Shown here piece after piece: positions 7,910 to 13,717 of a stretch of 13,717 nucleotides of DNA (the stretch's first letter is position 1; each line of letters begins with the position of its first letter). A program made the translations under genes and the position numbers. The notes beneath the pieces are model-generated. The model was not told the DNA's origin. It worked only from the letters and a program-made list of their open reading frames with translations, and did no database searches. Where the stretch lies: positions 1 through 13,717 of the forward strand of contig JAOPUQ010000370.1 in NCBI GenBank assembly GCA_025963425.1, read 5' to 3'. Source of the stretch: Modestobacter sp. (GTDB taxonomy: Bacteria; Actinomycetota; Actinomycetes; Mycobacteriales; Geodermatophilaceae).

Positions 7910-9200
7910 GCAGGCCCAGCCCGCCGACGGTGAACAGCACCATGACCACCACCAGCGGCAACTGGTCGGAGGCCCGGGCGTGCCGCTGGGCGCGCAGCGC
8001 CTGCTCGTGGGCCAGCGTGACCCCGAGCACGTGGCCCACGATCACCGCGCCCACCTGCACGTAGGCGATCGTGTCCGGGCTGGCCGCGGTCAGGTCCACC
8101 CGGTTGCCGTAGGTGCCGAACAGGTCGACGCCGGCCCAGCCGAACGGGTTGCTGGCCAGGATCCAGGTCATCTGGCCGTCCAGGGCCAGCAGCGAGAAGT
8201 AGTGCGCGACGGTGTACCCGAGCACGATCGGGACGAGGGTCGCCGCGTACAGCCGGGGCTGCGGCCGGGGAGGCAGCCCGGCGAGCCGACCGGACAGCCG
8301 GGTGCCCAGCACGTACATCGCGGCGACCAGCCCGACCATCGCTCCCAGCCCCAGCGTGCCGGAGAGGACGTCGTTGGCGGCGCCGGGCCCGGTCTGCCAC
8401 CACACGGTCCGGCTCAGCCCGTCGAACGCGGTCGACCCGAGCAGGACGACGACCACCGCGGCGAGCCCGGGCTCCGCCGTGCCGGTGGTGGCGTTGGCCA
8501 GGGGATTGCGCAGCACGACCCGGCCGTCGTCCCGCCGTCCGACCGCCGACAGCCGGCCGACCAGCGTCGAGTACACCTCGAAGCCGTCGCCGCGGGCGAA
8601 CCAGCCCTCGCCGAACCACAGCGCCGCACCCAGCTGCACGACCGCGTAGCCGACCAGGAAGGCCGCGACGGCGCCCGGCTCGGCGCGCTGCGCCGGCACC
8701 AGCTCCAGCCACACGAACACCGCGAGGAACGCCGCTGCCGGCCACGCCCCGACGGCCGGCAGCCGGTCGGCACCCCGTGCCGGGCCGGCAAGCGCCCGCA
8801 GCCCGCGGTGCGCCAGCCGCAGCGGGTTGACCACCCGCCATACCGGGCCGAGCAGCAGGCTGGCCGGCACCAGGCCCACCCAGAACGTCACGTAGAGCGC
8901 CCACGGGGCGAGGTTCCGCGCGGTCCCCGGCGGCCCGGCCAGGGCGGCCGTGAGCACGAGCAGCACGAGCCCGGCCGCCAGGGCCTGCAGCGCCGAGCGC
9001 GCTCGCGGGCTGTCTGCCGCCCGCTGCACGAGGGCGGGGAGAGGGCGCCCGGAGGAGCTTCCGCCCAGCGTCGCCGTCCGCCAGAACAGCAGCAGCGCCG
9101 CGAAGCTGACCAGGATCGCCGCGCCTGCCCCGTAGAGGGCCAGCCCGAGGGGGATCGGCAGATCGGTGCGCGACCCGACCCCGTGGGCCAGGACGGTCAC
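7896..9200 (-). CDS. Uncharacterised polytopic membrane protein, last gene of three-gene operon
   Basis: 434 aa with roughly ten to twelve hydrophobic segments. GTG start at 9200 overlaps the stop of the lipoprotein gene by four bases (GTGA), with AGG close upstream. It starts TVLAHGVGSRTDLPIPLGLALYGAG, then a first helix. Recognisable conserved-looking blocks are PVWRVVNPLRLAHRGLRAL, FGEGWFARGDGFEVYSTLVGR, LLGSTAFDGLSRTVWW, VAHYFSLLALDGQMTW and GHVLGVTLAHEQAL; the last two put several His near or in membrane helices. From memory, similar actinobacterial proteins are sometimes auto-annotated as fenitrothion hydrolase, but I see no hydrolase motif and would not transfer that name. The context (a cupredoxin-like lipoprotein and another His-motif membrane protein) hints at metal or redox work at the membrane. 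The function is unknown. Confidence 0.85.
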   Translation of the reverse strand: MTVLAHGVGSRTDLPIPLGLALYGAGAAILVSFAALLLFWRTATLGGSSSGRPLPALVQRAADSPRARSALQALAAGLVLLVLTAALAGPPGTARNLAPWALYVTFWVGLVPASLLLGPVWRVVNPLRLAHRGLRALAGPARGADRLPAVGAWPAAAFLAVFVWLELVPAQRAEPGAVAAFLVGYAVVQLGAALWFGEGWFARGDGFEVYSTLVGRLSAVGRRDDGRVVLRNPLANATTGTAEPGLAAVVVVLLGSTAFDGLSRTVWWQTGPGAANDVLSGTLGLGAMVGLVAAMYVLGTRLSGRLAGLPPRPQPRLYAATLVPIVLGYTVAHYFSLLALDGQMTWILASNPFGWAGVDLFGTYGNRVDLTAASPDTIAYVQVGAVIVGHVLGVTLAHEQALRAQRHARASDQLPLVVVMVLFTVGGLGLLFGF

Positions 9201-9613
9201 TCGACCTGCAGCGTGAGCAGGACGGTCCCCGATCCGTGCAGCTCGAGTTCGAACACTCCGGGGATGGCGGCGTCGACCTCCAGGGTGGCCGGGGTACCCG
9301 GGGTCAGCTCCGCCTCGGCGTCGTAGCCGTGCAGGTGCGCCTCGTCGGCGGCGTCGCTGGTCACGGTGATGGTCACGTGCTCCCCGAGGGCGAGCACGAT
9401 CCGGCCGGTGTCCCCGCTGACCCGGCCGCCGGCGACGACCACTGCGAGCTCCCGGCCCGCGGACCCGGTCGGTGCACCGCCCGTGGCGGGGGCCGGCGCC
9501 GGTGCGCTGCTGATCGACGCCGGGCCGGCCGGCTCGTCGGTGCCGGCGCAGCCGGTCAGCACGCCCAGGGTGAGCGCGGCGGCCAGCGCGGGACGGAACA
9601 GGGGAGTACGCAC
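9197..9613 (-). CDS. Small lipoprotein with cupredoxin-like domain
   Basis: 138 aa, GTG start with GGAGA six bases upstream. Residues 1-21 are a lipoprotein signal with lipobox LTGC (C22), so it is anchored on the outer face of the membrane. Residues 23-52 are an Ala/Pro/Gly/Ser-rich linker. Residues 54-138 look like a small beta-sandwich: ELAVVVAGGRV... HVTITVTSDAADEAHLHGYD...PGVFELELHGSG. The pattern is that of cupredoxin-like proteins, with His 93, 95 and 126 where a metal site would be. There is no Cys other than C22 and no Met after residue 1, so a classical blue-copper (type 1) site is excluded; it may bind another metal form or none. It lies 21 bases after the large membrane protein gene and overlaps the 434-aa gene, so all three are probably cotranscribed. 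Confidence 0.85.
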   Translation of the reverse strand: MRTPLFRPALAAALTLGVLTGCAGTDEPAGPASISSAPAPAPATGGAPTGSAGRELAVVVAGGRVSGDTGRIVLALGEHVTITVTSDAADEAHLHGYDAEAELTPGTPATLEVDAAIPGVFELELHGSGTVLLTLQVE

Positions 9614-9634
9614 GAGGGGTCTCCAGCGGTGGGG

Positions 9635-11494
9635 TCAGCGCCCACCCACCCGTGCCGCGGGCGGCGCGGGGGAGTCGGCGAGGGTGGCGGGGCGGGGCTC
9701 GGCGGCACCGGCGCGCCGGGAGTACCGGCCCACGCCCCAGGCGATGGCGCCGACGATGGCGAGGGTGCAGAGCAGGACGACGATGTTCGCCGCCGCCCAC
9801 AGCCAGCCGGGGGTGTCGTCGGTGCGCTCGCGCTGGAAGATCTCGATCTCCGGCACGGCCTGCCGGGTCACCCCGTCCTCGGCGGGCACCTCCTCCGCGC
9901 CGATCGGCGGGTCGGCCGGCAGCCAGATCGGCACGGCGCTGAGCATCCGGCCGTCGTGCACGCGCAGCAGCGTCTTCCACGACCCGGACAGCGGCACCGG
10001 CTCGGTGCTGCGGTAGGTGCCCTCCCCGGTCCGTTCCAGCGGGGTGACGACCAGGCCGTCGCCCTGCCAGGAGGTGACCTGCACCCACGACGGGTCGTCC
10101 AGGGCATCCGCCGGCTCCAGGGAGACGGTGATCAGGCCGGTCCGCGGTTCGGCCTGCACCTCCTCGACGCCGATGGTCGCCTGCAGGTCGTCGGGGACGG
10201 TGGCCAGCACGCCGTTGGCGGCGACCGCGGCGATGGTCACCAGGCAACCGGCGAACAGCGTCCGCGCCACCGCCGGGCGGGGCAGCCGGCGGCGCAGCCC
10301 GAGCGCGAGCAGCGCACCGACCAGGCCGCCGGCCACCCCACCGGCCAGGGCCATCAGCGTGCCCTCGACGAGGGTGTCGGTGCCCCAGGACAGGGTCTGG
10401 GTGAGCCGGGTCCAGCCGGTCTCGGTCAGGTGGCCGAGCGTGCCGATGCCCAGGCCGGCGACCGCCCCGAACAGCAGCGGACGGCGGGCCAGTGGCAGAG
10501 CCAGGGCAAGCAGTTCGACGATGAGCGCGGACCCGAGGTAGAGCGGGAAGGAGGGCGCGGTCTCGCCGAGCACCGGGCCCACGACCAGCGCGATCAGCCC
10601 GCGGACGACGAGGAAGAACACCGTCGCGGCCAGCGCGCCACCGCGGCCCATCCACATCCGGGCGGCCACCAGGGCGACCCCGGCGGCGCCGGCGATCATG
10701 AACGGCTCGAGCACCATGCGGAACTGCGGGACGTCGAAGTCGTACTCGCCCTGGAACACCGACAGGCCCAGCAGCAGCCCACCGGCCGCGGAGGCCTGCC
10801 GCAGAAAGCGGGACGCGCGGCCGACCTTGCGGTCGCCGTCGTCGGTGGACAGCCCGCCGTGCCCCTCCTGCTCGAGCACCAGCAGGCCGACGAGGGAGAG
10901 CCCGGCACCGCCGATGAGCATCAGGTGGGTGGGGCCCCACAGCGTCACGTCCTGGCCGAACAACCGGTGCCAGACGTCGTCCAGGGGGAAACCGAGCAGG
11001 GCGTAGAAGCCGGCCGAGGTCAGCAGCACACCGCCGACCGGCACGTCCCATCCCCGCAGGAAGTGCACGGCGGCGGGCCCGGGCCGCCCGCCCAGGGGCA
11101 TGGCGCAGGCAAGGACGCCCCCGGCGAAGACGCCGAAGAGGCCGAACAGGATGAGGAAGTGCGCCGGGTTGGCCAGTGGCCCCTCGTCCCGGCCGACGTC
11201 GATGTGCAGGCTGATGTCCCAGAGCATCCCGAGCAGCGCGGTCAGCAGCGAGACCGTGGTCAGGGTGGTCGGCAGCGCGACCCAGGCGGGCACGCCCCCG
11301 GTGCGGCCCAGCCGGTCGCCGATCCGGATGAGCACCGTCGACCGGCCGGTCCGGTGCACGAAGACAAGGGCGAGCAGGGCCACCGCGAGACCGAGCCCGA
11401 TCGCCGAGGCCAGCAGTACCTCACCGAGGGCGGCGCCCCCGGCAGGACGGTTCTCGGCAGCCGACAGGGGTGCACCCGGGAACGACATGGGCAT
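9635..11494 (-). CDS. Uncharacterised polytopic membrane protein with duplicated Asp/His motif and exported C-terminal domain
   Basis: About 619 aa from ATG 11494. GTG 11503 and ATG 11488 are in the same frame and equally possible, since no Shine-Dalgarno is visible; a leaderless message is possible. There are around ten hydrophobic segments in residues 20-430, a non-membrane beta-rich region at about 431-560 (TGLITVSLEPADALDDPSWVQV... WKTLLRVHDGRML), one more helix at about 563-588 and a Pro/Ala-rich tail. Two stretches share the pattern D-x3-H-x3-G-[RQ]-D-x(5,6)-P-x-H: D93/H97/G101/D103/P110/H112 and D172/H176/G180/D182/P188/H190, each followed by a hydrophobic helix. A third, weaker copy (YDFDVPQFRMVLEPF, 251-265) lacks the His. 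I do not recognise a named family. It is the first gene of the operon and is divergent from the MerR regulator. Confidence 0.85.
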   Translation of the reverse strand: MPMSFPGAPLSAAENRPAGGAALGEVLLASAIGLGLAVALLALVFVHRTGRSTVLIRIGDRLGRTGGVPAWVALPTTLTTVSLLTALLGMLWDISLHIDVGRDEGPLANPAHFLILFGLFGVFAGGVLACAMPLGGRPGPAAVHFLRGWDVPVGGVLLTSAGFYALLGFPLDDVWHRLFGQDVTLWGPTHLMLIGGAGLSLVGLLVLEQEGHGGLSTDDGDRKVGRASRFLRQASAAGGLLLGLSVFQGEYDFDVPQFRMVLEPFMIAGAAGVALVAARMWMGRGGALAATVFFLVVRGLIALVVGPVLGETAPSFPLYLGSALIVELLALALPLARRPLLFGAVAGLGIGTLGHLTETGWTRLTQTLSWGTDTLVEGTLMALAGGVAGGLVGALLALGLRRRLPRPAVARTLFAGCLVTIAAVAANGVLATVPDDLQATIGVEEVQAEPRTGLITVSLEPADALDDPSWVQVTSWQGDGLVVTPLERTGEGTYRSTEPVPLSGSWKTLLRVHDGRMLSAVPIWLPADPPIGAEEVPAEDGVTRQAVPEIEIFQRERTDDTPGWLWAAANIVVLLCTLAIVGAIAWGVGRYSRRAGAAEPRPATLADSPAPPAARVGGR

Positions 11495-11504
11495 ATAGAA
11501 CACT

Positions 11505-11577
11505 GATCGGCGTCACATCGCTAGGTGTCACATGACAGACACGCCATACTGGACGCGATGACGTCCCAGGGGTGTGC
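11505..11577. promoter_or_regulatory. Divergent promoter region with repeated ATGTGACRCC boxes
   Basis: This short space separates the large membrane-protein gene (-) from the MerR gene (+). Read on the - strand, ATGTGACACC (11533-11524) and ATGTGACGCC (11518-11509) are direct copies with a 15-base period. TGTCA and TGACA around CA (11526-11537) also make a small dyad. The same 11-bp GGTGTCACATG (11524-11534) recurs inverted at 12531-12541 upstream of the small membrane-protein gene. CATACT at 11545-11550 could be a -10 for the MerR gene; no clear -35 is seen. AGGGG at 11568-11572 is the MerR ribosome site. MerR-family proteins typically bind such short shared spacers, so autoregulation is a fair inference. 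Confidence 0.55.
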
Positions 11578-12354
11578 ATGACCAGCGCCGGCCGAGCCGA
11601 GCCGGCACCCGACGACGAGCCCGACCTCACCGTCGACGAGCTGGCCGGCCGGGTGGGTCTGACCGTGCGCAACGTGCGCGCCTACGCCGCGCGCGGGCTG
11701 CTCCCGCCGCCGCGGCTGGTGGGCCGCACCGGCCACTACGGCCGGGAGCACGTGGCCCGGCTGATCCTGGTGCGGGAGATGCTGGCCGAGGGCTACTCGC
11801 TGAACATGATCGAGCGGACGCTCGCGCACGCGCCGGACACCGCGAGCACGGCCACCCTGGCCCTGCACCGGGCGCTGCTGGCCCCCTGGCTGCCGCCGGA
11901 GCCGGAGACCACCACCGCGGCGGACCTGATCGCCCGGGCCGGGGTGCCGGAGAGCAGTGCGATCGTCGAGGACCTCGCGGCGCTCGGGCTCGTGGAGCAC
12001 CTGGCCGACGGCCGGCTGCGGGTGCTCGACCCGGCGCTGCTCACGGCCGGCCTGCAGGTCGTCGAGCTCGGCGTGCCGCCGGCGGCGCTGATCGCGGCCC
12101 AGGCCCGGGTCATCGCGCTCGTCCGGGAGATCGCCGGGATCTACGTGCGGATGTTCGTCGAGACCGGGTGGCAGACCTTCCTCGAGGCCGGAGCGCCCCG
12201 GGAGCAGGTCGAGGAGGTCCGGGCCGCGGTCGCCCGGCTGCAGCCGGCCGCGGCCCAGGCGCTGCTGGCGAGCTTCCGCACCGAGATGGCCGCGGCCGTC
12301 GGTGCGGCCGTGGCCGCCGAGCTCGGCGACCCGGACGGGGAACCCTCAGGCTGA
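11578..12354 (+). CDS. MerR-family transcriptional regulator
   Basis: 258 aa, ATG 11578 chosen over the in-frame GTG 11572 because AGGGG (11568-11572) is five bases before it. The winged-helix DNA-binding domain lies at about 17-85: LTVDELAGRVGLTVRNVRAYAARGLLPPP, then the wing GRTGHYGREHVARLILVREML with EGYSLNMIERTL. The C-terminal 170 residues are helical and longer than in metal-sensing MerR proteins, with ADLIARAGVPESSAIVEDLAALGLVEH resembling a second helix-turn-helix, and ALVREIAGIYVRMFVETGW. There is no Cys at all, so a CueR/ZntR-type thiolate metal site is not possible; the inducer is unknown. It is divergent from the three-gene membrane operon and ends nine bases past the stop of a convergent small gene. 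It is the likely reader of the shared boxes on both sides. Confidence 0.9.
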   Translation: MTSAGRAEPAPDDEPDLTVDELAGRVGLTVRNVRAYAARGLLPPPRLVGRTGHYGREHVARLILVREMLAEGYSLNMIERTLAHAPDTASTATLALHRALLAPWLPPEPETTTAADLIARAGVPESSAIVEDLAALGLVEHLADGRLRVLDPALLTAGLQVVELGVPPAALIAAQARVIALVREIAGIYVRMFVETGWQTFLEAGAPREQVEEVRAAVARLQPAAAQALLASFRTEMAAAVGAAVAAELGDPDGEPSG

Positions 12355-12525
12355 CCGGTCGTCGGCCTCCGCGCGCTCGCGCGCGGTCAGCCGCCGGTCG
12401 CGCACCACCGCACCGACCACCAGTGCCACCAGGGCCGCCGCCGGCACGAAGAAGCCGACGGTGGCCACCATGCCGATGCCGTCGGTGGCCAGCACGTCGA
12501 CGGCCGCGGCCTGGGATCCGGTCAT
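12346..12525 (-). CDS. Small single-pass membrane protein
   Basis: 59 aa from ATG 12525; a GTG at 12540 would give 64 aa but lies inside the palindrome. One hydrophobic helix at about residues 18-41 (GMVATVGFFVPAAALVALVVGAVV) is followed by a charged tail (RDRRLTARERAEADD). No Shine-Dalgarno is visible at either start, so it could be leaderless. It overlaps the end of the MerR gene by nine bases, tail to tail. An 18-bp palindrome and the box shared with the membrane operon promoter lie just upstream, which supports a real, coregulated gene. No family is recognised. The function could be as an accessory subunit of the membrane operon products, but this is a guess. Confidence 0.6.
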   Translation of the reverse strand: MTGSQAAAVDVLATDGIGMVATVGFFVPAAALVALVVGAVVRDRRLTARERAEADDRSA

Positions 12526-12530
12526 CGGAC

Positions 12531-12552
12531 CATGTGACACCGCGCGGTGTCA
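12531..12552. promoter_or_regulatory. Candidate operator: 18-bp perfect palindrome plus shared 11-bp box
   Basis: TGACACCGCGCGGTGTCA (12535-12552) is a perfect 18-bp palindrome, i.e. half-sites TGACACC and GGTGTCA around GCGC. The reverse complement of 12531-12541 is GGTGTCACATG, identical to 11524-11534 in the divergent promoter on the other side of the MerR gene. On the - strand a TTGACG (12561-12556) lies just before the palindrome, as a -35 would in a MerR-type promoter with the operator in the spacer; the -10 is not clear. It probably controls the small membrane protein gene. A terminator role is unlikely because no transcript seen here ends at it. Confidence 0.6.
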
Positions 12553-12756
12553 GGACGTCAATCCGGGACCCCGTCGGGCTCGCGGTCCGGGCCGGCCCCG
12601 GTCGGCCTGGGGTGGAGGTCGCATGTTCCGCCGGGCGGAGGACGCGACCGCACCCGGGCCGGGCGTCGTCCCCGGTAACCCGGAGGCCACCCCAGCCGTA
12701 ACGCGGGCTGCCTAGCGTCCCGGCCAGACCACCGTGCTACCGCTGGGAGAGCAGCC
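12553..12756 (+). other. Intergenic region upstream of amine oxidase gene
   Basis: About 204 bases without a supported gene. Two near-identical 9-mers, GTAACCCGG (12675-12683) and GTAACGCGG (12698-12706), lie 23 bases apart, and TAGCGT at 12713-12718 fits the TAnnnT form of a -10 element 39 bases before the amine oxidase start. No good -35 was found at the standard spacing. GGGAGA (12745-12750) is the ribosome site. The repeats could be an activator or repressor site for the amine oxidase gene. Confidence 0.4.
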
Positions 12757-13717
12757 ATGACCCTCATCGAGGGCACCGCGCAGGACCTGACCACCACCGC
12801 TGCGCTGCCCGGGCATCCGCTCGAGCCGCTGACGCCCGAGGAGCTCTCCGCCGCGGCCGCACTGCTCCGGACCGACGACCGGTTCCCCGGGGGGACCCGC
12901 TTCGTCTTCGTGGAGCTGGCCGAGCCGCCGAAGGACGTCGTCCTGGGCTGGACCCCGGGCGCCGGGTGGGACCGGCAGGCCGCCGCCGTCCTGCGCAACC
13001 CGGTGCTGGGCGCCACGTACGAGGCGGTGGTCTCGCTGAGCACCGGCGCGGTGGTCTCGTGGCGGCACGTCGAGGGCGTGCAGCCGCCGATGACCGCCGA
13101 GGAGTTCATGGCCTGCGAGGACGTCGTCCGGGCCGACCCCCGCTGGCAGCAGGCGATGCGCGCCCGCGGCGTCGAGGACTTCTCGCTCGTCATGCTGGAC
13201 CCGTGGGCGTCGGGCTACACCGGCCCGGACGACCACCCCTCGATCCGCCGGCTGGCCCGGCCGCTGACCTTCGTGCGGTCCCAGCCCGACGACAACGGCT
13301 ACGCCCGCCCGGTCGAGGGGCTGATCGTCACCGTCGACATGGACACCATGACGGTGCTCGACGTCGAGGACCACGGGATCGTGCCCCTGCCGCCGATGTC
13401 GGGCAACTACCTGCCCGAGCTCCTTACCGAGCCCGGCAACGTGCCCGCGTTCACCCGGGTGCGCGAGCCGATGAAGCCGATCAGCATCACCCAGCCCGAG
13501 GGCCCGAGCTTCACCGTCGACGGGCACGCGGTGTCCTGGGGGCCGTGGCGGCTGCGCATCGGCTTCACCCCGCGCGAGGGCCTGGTGCTGCACGACGTCG
13601 GCTACGTCGACAAGGGCGCGCTGCGACCGGTGCTCTACCGCGCCTCGCTGTCGGAGATGTTCGTCCCCTACGGCGACCCCCGGCCCACGCACTGGAACAA
13701 GAACGTCTTCGACGAGG
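12757..13717 (+). CDS. Primary-amine oxidase (copper/topaquinone), N-terminal part, cut by window end
   Basis: 319 complete codons are visible from ATG 12757, preceded by GGGAGA at six bases. The frame is open to the right edge; family members are about 640-690 aa. It oxidises primary amines to aldehydes with release of ammonia and hydrogen peroxide, using Cu(II) and a self-made topaquinone. Residues about 20-105 match the N2 domain (HPLEPLTPEELSAAAALLR...FVFVELAEPPK) and 110-210 the N3 domain (PPMTAEEFMACEDVVRADPRWQQAMRARGV). The catalytic beta-sandwich begins near 230 (PMKPISITQPEGPSFTVDGHAVSWGPWRLRIGF) and includes REGLVLHDVGYVD and LYRASLSEMFVPYGDP. D319 in the terminal NVFDEG aligns with the catalytic-base Asp of the family. 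The topaquinone Tyr and copper His lie beyond the window. No signal peptide is seen, so it is probably cytoplasmic, like the Arthrobacter enzymes. Confidence 0.93.
   Translation, partial: MTLIEGTAQDLTTTAALPGHPLEPLTPEELSAAAALLRTDDRFPGGTRFVFVELAEPPKDVVLGWTPGAGWDRQAAAVLRNPVLGATYEAVVSLSTGAVVSWRHVEGVQPPMTAEEFMACEDVVRADPRWQQAMRARGVEDFSLVMLDPWASGYTGPDDHPSIRRLARPLTFVRSQPDDNGYARPVEGLIVTVDMDTMTVLDVEDHGIVPLPPMSGNYLPELLTEPGNVPAFTRVREPMKPISITQPEGPSFTVDGHAVSWGPWRLRIGFTPREGLVLHDVGYVDKGALRPVLYRASLSEMFVPYGDPRPTHWNKNVFDE

Noticed and set aside
9236..11506. Open frame on the + strand (about 756 codons) opposite the membrane operon
   Set aside because: The product is almost purely Gly, Gln, Arg, Asp and His without hydrophobic core, while the - strand gives sensible membrane proteins with start and stop coupling.
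11578..12354. MerR protein as a copper sensor of the CueR type, given the nearby cupredoxin-like and copper enzyme genes
   Set aside because: The protein has no Cys at all and a much longer C-terminal region than metal-sensing MerR proteins.

Overview
The window is very GC-rich DNA with the strong third-position G/C bias and frequent GTG starts of a high-GC actinobacterium. The combination of a single-membrane-type Tad pilus locus without a secretin and the style of the accessory genes suggests a Geodermatophilaceae-like organism (Blastococcus, Modestobacter or Geodermatophilus). That placement is inference from gene style, not proof. No rRNA, tRNA, IS element, phage gene or CRISPR array was seen.

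Positions 1-7891 (+ strand) hold a nearly complete Tad/Flp (type IVc) pilus locus: prepilin peptidase (cut by the left edge), Flp major pilin, TadE pseudopilin, a TadG-like exported protein, CpaB/RcpC, CpaE/TadZ, the CpaF/TadA ATPase, TadB and TadC. From tadE to tadC the genes overlap by 1-13 bases or, for the chosen cpaB start, lie 5 bases apart, so they look like one translationally coupled operon. Flp is the exception: about 210-base gaps rich in GC hairpins lie on both sides, which fits separate, higher expression of the pilin. The TadG-like protein carries six tandem Gly-Gly-x-Tyr tetrads encoded by a 12-base repeat.

Positions 7896-11494 (- strand) hold a three-gene operon of uncertain function: a polytopic membrane protein of about 619 aa with a duplicated Asp/His motif, a small lipoprotein with a cupredoxin-like domain, and a second polytopic membrane protein of 434 aa. 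It ends tail-to-tail with tadC only four bases away, and one inverted repeat spans both stop codons.

Positions 11505-12756 form a small regulatory block. A MerR-family regulator is divergent from the membrane operon. Convergent with it is a gene for a small single-pass membrane protein. The 11-bp sequence GGTGTCACATG occurs in both promoter regions flanking the regulator, and the second copy is part of an 18-bp perfect palindrome. This suggests that one regulator, most simply the MerR protein, controls the membrane operon, itself and the small protein.

From 12757 to the right edge is the N-terminal half of a copper/topaquinone amine oxidase. The window ends just after its predicted catalytic-base aspartate. 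The membrane operon with its shared-operator regulator is the best candidate here for an undescribed system.
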